A stretch of DNA of 64,000 bases from Nitrosomonas sp. (GTDB taxonomy: Bacteria > Pseudomonadota > Gammaproteobacteria > Burkholderiales > Nitrosomonadaceae): the NCBI RefSeq assembly GCF_019752095.1, contig NZ_JAIEMO010000006.1:1-64000 (forward strand), read 5' to 3'. A program made the position numbers and the translations under genes. Of the stretch, positions 57,514 through 64,000 are shown one piece after another; positions within the stretch are counted from its first letter, which is position 1; every line of letters starts with the position of its first letter. A model generated the notes under the pieces. The model did not search any database and had not been told where the DNA came from. It saw only the letters and a list, made by a program, of their open reading frames with translations.

Positions 57514-58158
57514 TTAATTAATTTCTGACTTAGTTGAGTTGGCAAGACAAGCGATCACTTCTTCATCGCTCACTTGCGGGAAAATCAAATAATACTGACC
57601 AACCGCATAGAAATCCGATGGAGATGACAAACATACAATACGATCCGCTTTTCCATATAAACTTTCCACAACCCCTTGTGGTGCCACAGGCACTGCACAA
57701 ATCAATTCTGCCGGCTTCTTCTGACGCAACGCATGCAGTGCAGCAATCATCGTTGATCCTGTGGCTAATCCATCATCGATAACAATCACGATGCGTTCTG
57801 CAACATCAATCGGCGCTCGGTTTGGAGTATATTGCGCACGCCGTTGCCGAATAATTTTCAATTGATCCGCAATTTCCTGTTTGATATAACTTTCATCTAC
57901 ACCCATTCGTTCGACAAACTCTGTCAAGTACACCCAGCCGTTTTCATCGATAGAACCAATTGCATACTCAGGGTTACCTCGGGCGCGCAATTTCCGTGCC
58001 AGCACCACATCCAACTCACCACCCAATTGTTGCGAAATTACCCTAGCCATCGGCACCGCGCCTCTAGGAATAGCCATCACCAGCGGATGTTGACCACGGT
58101 AATCAGAAAGCGCCTCAGCCATTTTATTGGCCGCAGCAATGCGATCAGAGAAAATCAT
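57514..58158 (-). CDS. Phosphoribosyltransferase-domain protein
   Basis: A 214-residue protein with the PRPP-binding loop VIVIDDGLATGSTM, the type I phosphoribosyltransferase motif. The opening MIFSDRIAAANKMAEAL and the middle AIPRGAVPMARVI match the COG1926-like group of predicted phosphoribosyltransferases, which often lie near stress genes. GGGAG lies seven bases before the ATG. The substrate is unknown. Confidence 0.82.
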   Translation of the reverse strand: MIFSDRIAAANKMAEALSDYRGQHPLVMAIPRGAVPMARVISQQLGGELDVVLARKLRARGNPEYAIGSIDENGWVYLTEFVERMGVDESYIKQEIADQLKIIRQRRAQYTPNRAPIDVAERIVIVIDDGLATGSTMIAALHALRQKKPAELICAVPVAPQGVVESLYGKADRIVCLSSPSDFYAVGQYYLIFPQVSDEEVIACLANSTKSEIN

Positions 58159-58508
58159 GAATTGCTCCCTAGCTTAAAAAAACATGAATTAATATCAGCC
58201 AATCGACAAAATTACTATAGCTTACCTGTCTCAATGACCGTTCTCGATTCTTCCAACAATTCAGAGCAGTTAAAAATTTAATTAATAAGCTGGATAAGAA
58301 ACTTATTCTGTAAAAATAGAAAGCTACAAAATCCGAATATGGCAATAACTTAGGATTGATAACAAGCACTACTGAAGCGCTTGACAAAATCATCAAAGCG
58401 ATCAAGATATACTAAGTAGTGGTCCATTATTAAAAACTCTTATTCCTAATAGAGTGAATTGACAGCGTTAGGCCCAAATTAAATCCGTTGTCTCTAAGGA
58501 AATTGATC
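58159..58508. other. Gene-poor region upstream of the phosphoribosyltransferase gene
   Basis: About 350 AT-rich bases. A 78-codon minus-strand frame (58169-58405) has low-quality, hydrophobic composition and no ribosome site, so I do not call it a gene. It may hold promoters in both directions. Confidence 0.4.
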
Positions 58509-58634
58509 ATGAATACACAAAACACACACCATAATGAAATTATAAATGTGATTCATCATTTTGAGGAAAATGAAAAATTCAAGTATCCATTTAACCAAGT
58601 AGAGAATTTTATACACGTTAATGAGTCGCATTAA
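58509..58634 (+). CDS. Small His-rich ORF of 41 residues
   Basis: The frame encodes a hydrophilic 41-residue peptide with seven histidines (MNTQNTHHNEIINVIHHFEE at the start). AAGGAAA lies about seven bases before the ATG. It ends 47 bases before the CBS-domain gene on the same strand. No family is recognised; it may bind a metal. Confidence 0.45.
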   Translation: MNTQNTHHNEIINVIHHFEENEKFKYPFNQVENFIHVNESH

Positions 58635-58681
58635 TTGATTCATACAGCTGTCTTATTCAGATAACTAGAAAGGAGCATCAA

Positions 58682-59131
58682 ATGACTATCGGCGAAATTT
58701 GTAATCGCGAAGTAATTGTAATTCAACAGGATGAAACCGTTCAAGAAGCTGCCAAACTGATGCGTCAGTTTCATGTGGGTGCCGTCATCGTCATCGACAA
58801 ACCCAATGGCCGCGCAGTACCAATAGGAATAGTCACGGATCGTGATTTGATTGTCGAAGTTATGGCAACAGAATTGGACGAAACAGTAATCACAGTGGGC
58901 GATATTATGGCGCCGGATATATTTACCGTAAAAGAAAACACCGAAGCACATGAAGCGATCGAATTAATGCGCCGCAAAACCATCCGGCGTCTGCCAGTAG
59001 TCGATGATGCCGGCGAATTGATTGGCATTCTAACGCTGGATGACGCCCTACAATGGTTGTCCGAATCAATGCTTGATCTTGCCAAGCTAGTCAAATACGA
59101 GCAGAAAAAAGAAGTTCGGCATCGTCCCTAG
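58682..59131 (+). CDS. CBS-domain protein
   Basis: The 149 residues consist of two CBS domains in tandem (EAAKLMRQFHVGAVIVIDKPN and HEAIELMRRKTIRRLPVVDD), with a short acidic C-tail. Such stand-alone pairs bind adenine nucleotides and modulate partner proteins. AAGGAG lies before the ATG. The neighbours, a phosphoribosyltransferase and a 117-residue unknown, suggest a small stress cluster. The partner is unknown. Confidence 0.88.
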   Translation: MTIGEICNREVIVIQQDETVQEAAKLMRQFHVGAVIVIDKPNGRAVPIGIVTDRDLIVEVMATELDETVITVGDIMAPDIFTVKENTEAHEAIELMRRKTIRRLPVVDDAGELIGILTLDDALQWLSESMLDLAKLVKYEQKKEVRHRP

Positions 59132-59356
59132 TGAATTAGGGATCTCAATCAACCGGGCTGTCTGGCATGATTCCAACAAACCTCCTCAAATTCCCAGCCA
59201 AACGTACCGAGATGAGGAGCGACAATTTGCCACATTGTAGTTTCATTGCACCTAAGATATATTGTAATTGCATAAAGCAAGATTATGTCCTGTTATATTC
59301 CTGTCATATATCTTTGCTATCCTGGATATTATCACCTTATACAAGGAGTAACCCAG

Positions 59357-59710
59357 ATGAAACAACTCCCAACTGCAATTGAACTTGATATTAATCATCA
59401 GGTTAATCTACGCAAAAATAACTATCCATTTTATGAAGCAGCCCAGCTAAGGCGTGCAAAAATGCATGCGGCGCGTCTCATTGAGGCATTGGATAGCAAT
59501 AAACTGTTGACGCCTTCTCTGCATCAATTACTGGAAGCAAGTCTCATTCTCGAAACAACCGATACCCGGATTCTTGCGGCTTACTTAAAAAGATCGCCAG
59601 CTAGTATCCGTAGCGAATTCCAGAAGATATGTGCTACGTTAGGAATATACGAGGGGCTCCCAAAAGATCTCCAAAAACGACCTGCATCGATGATTAAGGA
59701 ATCTGCCTAA
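59357..59710 (+). CDS. Hypothetical HTH-like protein
   Basis: A 117-residue protein from an ATG at 59357 with AAGGAG nine bases upstream. The C-half has LLTPSLHQLLEASLILETTDTRILAAYLKRSPASIRSEFQKIC in outline, a layout that could be a helix-turn-helix of the LuxR type, but no family match is sure. It lies downstream of the CBS-domain gene. Confidence 0.55.
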   Translation: MKQLPTAIELDINHQVNLRKNNYPFYEAAQLRRAKMHAARLIEALDSNKLLTPSLHQLLEASLILETTDTRILAAYLKRSPASIRSEFQKICATLGIYEGLPKDLQKRPASMIKESA

Positions 59711-59861
59711 ATAAGTCAAACAAAGAATCTCAGGCGATTAGCGATAGTTACCTTAACGCTAGTCGCAGTGAACTGCCAGCGTGTGATGCATCAAATAATG
59801 TGGTGCAACGGTTGTTCTTGTTTGCCTGAAAATCGTTCGGAGCGACTGGCAATTAACGTAG

Positions 59862-60959
59862 TCATACTGTTGCCCCAATTCTGACCGGAATACGCTGCCT
59901 ACCGAATTGACCGACAGATTGGCCATAATGACCTGCAATTTTAGCACTGCAACTTGTGCAACGCCCTTCCGGGGTTAAATGATATTTCTTAATTTCATAC
60001 CAATCACGCATGATTAATTCACTATCACAGGATGGGCAAAAAGTGGTATCGCCCTCGGTATAATGCACATTGCCGGTATACACATGATTTAAACCGGTAT
60101 TCAGCGCAATATTGCGTGCTCTGATTACGGTTTCAGTCGGTGTTTGCGGTATGTCGTTCAATTTGTAATCCGGATGAAACGCACTAAAATGCAGCGGCAC
60201 ATCGGCCCCCAGTTCTTTAAAGATCCACTCACTCATCGCGTTGATTTCCTGATTTGAATCATTTAAACCAGGAATCAGTAAGGTCGTCAACTCAAGCCAT
60301 ACATCGGTTTCATGCCGCAGGTATTTTAGTGTGTCTAACACCGGTTGCAGATGTGATCCGGTTTGCTTGACATAGAATTCTTCGGTAAATGCCTTAAGAT
60401 CAACATTGGCAGCATCCATTTTGGCAAAGAAATCCCGGCGCGGTTGCGCATGAATATACCCTGCAGTCACTGCAACTGTTTTGAGGTCCATAGCGTGGCA
60501 AGCATCTGCCACATCCATCGCATATTCGGCAAAAATCACCGGATCGTTGTATGTAAATGCAACACTCTTGCAACCATATTGCTGCGCACAGCGTGCAATA
60601 GCTTCCGGACTGGCCTGGTCGAGCAATTTATCAAAGCTGCGTGATTTGGAAATATCCCAGTTCTGGCAAAACTTGCAAGCGAGATTACAACCTGCCGTAC
60701 CAAAAGATAAAATGCTGCTGCCCGGATAAAATTGATTTAACGGTTTTTTCTCAATGGGATCAACGCAAAAACCGGATGAACGCCCATACGTCGTCAACAC
60801 CATGGCAGTACCAGCGCGCCCACGAACAAAGCATGCGCCACGTTGCCCATCATGCAGCTTGCAATCACGCGGACATAAATCACACTGGATCCGGCCATCG
60901 TCAAGCAAATGCCAATATTTGGCTGAATGTTGTTGCGTGGCGCTAATTGGTTCATCCAT
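59862..60959 (-). CDS. amrS: AmmeMemoRadiSam system radical SAM enzyme
   Basis: A 365-residue radical SAM protein with the CxxxCxxC cluster motif CNLACKFC (C91, C95 and C98) and an N-terminal four-cysteine zinc-like site (C26, C29, C33, C43) plus a C-terminal CPSC/CTSC zinc ribbon. It belongs to the AmrS family, found almost only with AMMECR1 and Memo proteins. Its start overlaps the AMMECR1-type gene by eight bases. The substrate is not known. Confidence 0.88.
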   Translation of the reverse strand: MDEPISATQQHSAKYWHLLDDGRIQCDLCPRDCKLHDGQRGACFVRGRAGTAMVLTTYGRSSGFCVDPIEKKPLNQFYPGSSILSFGTAGCNLACKFCQNWDISKSRSFDKLLDQASPEAIARCAQQYGCKSVAFTYNDPVIFAEYAMDVADACHAMDLKTVAVTAGYIHAQPRRDFFAKMDAANVDLKAFTEEFYVKQTGSHLQPVLDTLKYLRHETDVWLELTTLLIPGLNDSNQEINAMSEWIFKELGADVPLHFSAFHPDYKLNDIPQTPTETVIRARNIALNTGLNHVYTGNVHYTEGDTTFCPSCDSELIMRDWYEIKKYHLTPEGRCTSCSAKIAGHYGQSVGQFGRQRIPVRIGATV

Positions 60960-61542
60960 GAGCGCACTCCTTGGAACCCTCTATTTCCCGCCATTTGCTG
61001 ACGGTATATCGAGATAACTGGATCTCTTCAGACCAAAAATCTTCAGATAAACGAGCTTTCAATTTTAACTTGGCGAGAAATTGTTGGGGTTGAGGCAAGC
61101 TCTCCCATACCTGGGGCAGAAACGTACTACGATGAGATCCGCAATCGAACACAATGCCGTCAATATTCGGACGCAATTGTGCCAGTACATCGGCTTCACT
61201 GGTAAAACCCAGCGGTTGCAATTGCGATAGCAACGAAACTTCGACTGCTACCGTATCAAGCTCATCCTCCACCAGTGGCAAAAAACGAGGATCGTGCAAC
61301 GCAGCCAGAACGGCATTATTGCTGACATCTTCAAGCAATGGATCACACGCTTGCAGAGAACCGATACAACCTCGTAATTCACTACATTGGGTTAAAGTGA
61401 CAAATGTTGCTCCCGGCTTGCAAAGCCAAGACATATTTTCCTCCACTGCTACCGCTGTGCAGGGAACATGCAAAGCGCGAGCAATAGCTGCACGTGCAAT
61501 TTGCAGCAAAATCTTCCCTTGTTGATTGTTATCAAGCGACAT
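60952..61542 (-). CDS. amrA: AmmeMemoRadiSam system protein A (AMMECR1 family)
   Basis: A 196-residue AMMECR1-domain protein with the invariant LRGCIGS motif (about residue 53). The start at 61542 has GCGAGG seven bases upstream and overlaps the end of amrB by 11 bases; a longer start is possible at 61596. It is the middle gene of amrB-amrA-amrS, with overlapping reading frames. The molecular role is unproven. Confidence 0.87.
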   Translation of the reverse strand: MSLDNNQQGKILLQIARAAIARALHVPCTAVAVEENMSWLCKPGATFVTLTQCSELRGCIGSLQACDPLLEDVSNNAVLAALHDPRFLPLVEDELDTVAVEVSLLSQLQPLGFTSEADVLAQLRPNIDGIVFDCGSHRSTFLPQVWESLPQPQQFLAKLKLKARLSEDFWSEEIQLSRYTVSKWREIEGSKECAHG

Positions 61543-62338
61543 GAGCATACCTCGCTTGGTCAAATGCAATAGCTGCGTAACCGACGACCTGATCACGCGC
61601 TCCCGCAGTGTCTCCGGAATTCCTCAAATCCAACAAATGCGGCATCAATTGGTGTTTCTGTGCAGAAATAATAAAACCATTGATAGCTACGCTTCCACAG
61701 GCATGATCTGGTGCAATCGGTTGCTGCAATTGCAATATTGATTGCACCGTTTGATAGTCGATATGCTGTGCAGTTGCGTAAGGTAAGTAATGTGACAAGT
61801 CAGAGCTGATCACGATCAACGTTTCTTCACCACCCCACAGATAATCTAATACTTCGGCAACTTCTACGGCTGAAGCCATACCCACCGCCAATGGCAGTAA
61901 GGTAAACCCATCGAGTATACTTTGTAAGAACGGGAGTTGTACTTCAAGGGAATGTTCCAGTGCATGCGCAGCTTTGCTGACGCTCACTTGCGGCAAATGA
62001 GCGATTAAATTGACCCAATGCGTATCCACTTCTACGCTGCCCAGCGGTGTAGTAAAAACATCCACGCCTGGCAAAGCCAGGCCATGTATAGCAACCCGAT
62101 GCGCAGGCCCTAACAATACAACACGCTGAATATTTGCGGCAACCGCACGTAAAGTAGCATAAGCCGTTGCCGCGATAGCACCTGAATACTGATATCCGGC
62201 GTGCGGAACGATTAACGCTTTTGGCTTGAAATCATGCCCGTTCGCTTTCGCAAGCAAAGATTGCACATCCAACCTTAACTGCTGTGCATCTGCAGGGTAA
62301 AACAAACTGGCGACTGCGGGAGAGCGAATAGTAGTCAT
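61532..62338 (-). CDS. amrB: AmmeMemoRadiSam system protein B (Memo family)
   Basis: A 268-residue Memo-like protein of the dioxygenase-like fold. Conserved motifs are IVPHAGYQYSG, VVLLGPAHRV and ISSDLSHYLPY, containing the His and Cys/His residues that bind metal in human MEMO1. It leads the operon with amrA and amrS. A redox or radical-modification role has been proposed for the trio. Confidence 0.87.
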   Translation of the reverse strand: MTTIRSPAVASLFYPADAQQLRLDVQSLLAKANGHDFKPKALIVPHAGYQYSGAIAATAYATLRAVAANIQRVVLLGPAHRVAIHGLALPGVDVFTTPLGSVEVDTHWVNLIAHLPQVSVSKAAHALEHSLEVQLPFLQSILDGFTLLPLAVGMASAVEVAEVLDYLWGGEETLIVISSDLSHYLPYATAQHIDYQTVQSILQLQQPIAPDHACGSVAINGFIISAQKHQLMPHLLDLRNSGDTAGARDQVVGYAAIAFDQARYAHVA

Positions 62339-62528
62339 GTTGCATTCTCATGTTGATTCACGATATCCCTATCAGACACGAAATCAAGAAATAAATTGCA
62401 ACTATACAACTAATTCATAATTAATTTTTCTATTGAAATTTTAGTAAGATCATTAGGTTGTTATCATATCCACAGAAAACAACCCGTTACTGAGCGATGT
62501 AATTTCAACGCGTGAACGTAATACCCGA

Positions 62529-63767
62529 TTACCACCCGCCTTGATATATAGTCATAAGATTAGTTGCATTATCAGTAAGTCTGGCAATACTATGTCGGCC
62601 AAATCTCAAATCTTCCAAATCGACATTACGACCAGGTAAAATTTCCAGCGAATCAAAATTAAATTGAATCAGTGGGGTTACATGATGAGAATCTAAATAT
62701 ATTTTTCCAGTTTTATCGGTATTAGAAACCGGGTCATGAACATCGGAAATCACATAAATTAATTCTCGCAGCTGCTCGTTGGTAAGTGAAACAGTATAAG
62801 TATCAAAAAAATGATCCGGAACGGGCGAAGAATTAAATGCAAATGTTTCCAATCCCAGAACAGCGCCAATCGCTTGTGCTAATCCACCCCCTAAAGAATG
62901 CCCTGCCACTGTAATTTTTTCATCGGGATGTTGGATGAGTACATCCTGAGCAAATCTAAAGGCATCTTTAAATTGGTCGCTGACCGTACCCGTGCCGATG
63001 GCCGCATCCGCTATGGCATCCCGTGCAGTATCTTCCAGTTCCTTAAATGAACAAGGGAAATCGCAAGTTTCAGTACCGCGGAATACCAGGGCTAATTCTT
63101 CGGTTTCACGGTTTCTATAAACGCCTGCATCCATTCCTGAGTTTGTTCCAGTGGATCTAATCAGTTCCCAGGAACCTACCTCAACGTTATCAAAATCATA
63201 GATTGCATTCGCGAGTTGCGCATAGGGAATAGACCTCACCAGCAAGTCAACCGCGCGCCGCTCTTCAGGAAACAACATGCCGTAAGGTTTCCAAGTGACA
63301 TTGGGCACATAATCGGGATTGTTATAAAGCGCGACCGTATTCAGTTCAAATACTGAGACCGCATCGACGGTCGCATCATCGCCATCTGTCACCCAGGTTA
63401 AACTAACCGTATAGCGCTCGGTTCCATAAAGCATCGGAACATCAACTTTAGGCAAGGTCAGCACGCCATTGAGAAAAGAAAACTTTGGGCTATGCACATC
63501 GAAAGCATCATCCAACTCTGCGCCCAACAATGAAAATCGGTTCGGATTATCTGCCCCCAACCACTGTAACGACGCTTTATATAACTGATCTCCCAATGAA
63601 TCGGTCACGATGATTTTCTGCAAACATACCAAACCATTAGATTCAATAACCGTAACGGGTGCTGTCAAATTAGCGCATTCTTCCGGTTGCGCTGTGACTG
63701 TAGATACAGAAAAAACCAGCGTAACAACGCTGATCAGTCTGACTAAATTAGAATGCCTTATTTTCAT
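62529..63767 (-). CDS. Secreted class 3 lipase-like protein
   Basis: A 412-residue protein with signal peptide (cleavage likely after VTA, about residue 25). The C-half is a Lipase_3 (alpha/beta-hydrolase) domain with the nucleophile motif GHSLGGG (Ser about 289); an Asp in DVHDP and a His in LDSHHV could complete the triad. The N-half is a beta-rich domain like cadherin/Ig-type modules. The ATG at 63767 is used; 63779 is also possible. It stands alone, next to a family B repeat. Confidence 0.8.
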   Translation of the reverse strand: MKIRHSNLVRLISVVTLVFSVSTVTAQPEECANLTAPVTVIESNGLVCLQKIIVTDSLGDQLYKASLQWLGADNPNRFSLLGAELDDAFDVHSPKFSFLNGVLTLPKVDVPMLYGTERYTVSLTWVTDGDDATVDAVSVFELNTVALYNNPDYVPNVTWKPYGMLFPEERRAVDLLVRSIPYAQLANAIYDFDNVEVGSWELIRSTGTNSGMDAGVYRNRETEELALVFRGTETCDFPCSFKELEDTARDAIADAAIGTGTVSDQFKDAFRFAQDVLIQHPDEKITVAGHSLGGGLAQAIGAVLGLETFAFNSSPVPDHFFDTYTVSLTNEQLRELIYVISDVHDPVSNTDKTGKIYLDSHHVTPLIQFNFDSLEILPGRNVDLEDLRFGRHSIARLTDNATNLMTIYQGGW

Positions 63768-63798
63768 AAAATGACTCATTGATGACTTTAATCAAACC

Positions 63799-63967
63799 CT
63801 AGGAATCTGTCGGATTTAAGGTCAATCTACTGCGCCAATGGGACAGCGGTTCATATTTCCTCAATTTTTCATTGCATAGTCTCGCTATGCGCTTCAAAAT
63901 TAAAAAAATCTGCACTTGCTTTCCCCACTCGGCTCGCTACGATTGCTTAAGTCCGACAGACTCCTAG
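63799..63967. repeat. MITE-like palindromic repeat, family B, long copy
   Basis: A 169-base element with the same inverted ends as 41077-41169 (CTAGGAATCTGTCGGATTTAAG at the left, CTTAAGTCCGACAGACTCCTAG at the right). It has about 80 extra internal bases with a second dyad (CATAGTCTCGCTATG). The shorter copy looks like an internal deletion derivative. Confidence 0.8.
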
Positions 63968-64000
63968 CAGTTTAATCATTTTTCAGAAAATAAACAGGCC

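Noticed and set aside
58169-58405. 78-codon minus-strand ORF upstream of the phosphoribosyltransferase gene
   Set aside because: Hydrophobic low-quality composition, no ribosome site and no recognisable family.

Overview
The window looks like about 64 kb of chromosome from an ammonia-oxidising betaproteobacterium of the Nitrosomonas type. The evidence is gene content and order: alaA-hom-thrC, trxA-rho, purEKC, hisGD, flhDC, an iron(III) ABC transporter, and a CADD/PqqC-like protein of the kind that replaces pabABC for p-aminobenzoate in Nitrosomonas europaea. The genus is inferred from these families, not proven. I saw no rRNA or tRNA gene and no CRISPR array.

Left part (1-25 kb). A truncated RTX-type surface or secreted protein enters from the left edge, followed by an rRNA pseudouridine synthase, a chromate transporter and a lipoprotein aminopeptidase. 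Amino-acid genes follow (thrC, hom, alaA, then metE with divergent metR), interrupted by a broken higBA toxin-antitoxin locus whose toxin gene carries a short REP-like insertion. Next come an FmdB-type zinc ribbon, a beta carbonic anhydrase, a sigma-54 activator with a MetOD1-like sensor domain, rho, trxA, and fbpABC iron uptake with a good Fur-box candidate.

Middle part (25-45 kb). This is the accessory region. Two separate runs of minus-strand genes are arranged as integron gene cassettes, with stop codons lying inside attC-like sites, and no integrase is visible (CALIN-like). The first holds a RipA-like membrane protein and a membrane-anchored unknown. The second holds a HEPN-motif protein, a DUF1643 protein and a membrane zinc-ribbon protein. 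Between them lie two membrane-linked GTPases, a three-gene export cluster (tail-collar protein, Sel1-repeat protein, 2198-residue DUF4347/RTX protein), two polysaccharide genes, and a scrap zone with MITE-like repeats, a truncated IS110 transposase and a 43-residue lipoprotein gene.

Right part (45-64 kb). Mostly housekeeping: purEKC, a lone exbD, sodB-hisG-hisD, a TrmH-type methyltransferase, a NrfJ-like periplasmic protein, uvrB, an aspartate aminotransferase, the flagellar master regulator flhDC, a phosphoribosyltransferase, a CBS-domain protein, a complete AmmeMemoRadiSam cluster and a secreted class 3 lipase. Two families of short palindromic repeats (three copies of one, two of the other) are scattered through the window, and the REP-like pair inside higB shows that such elements have damaged genes here.
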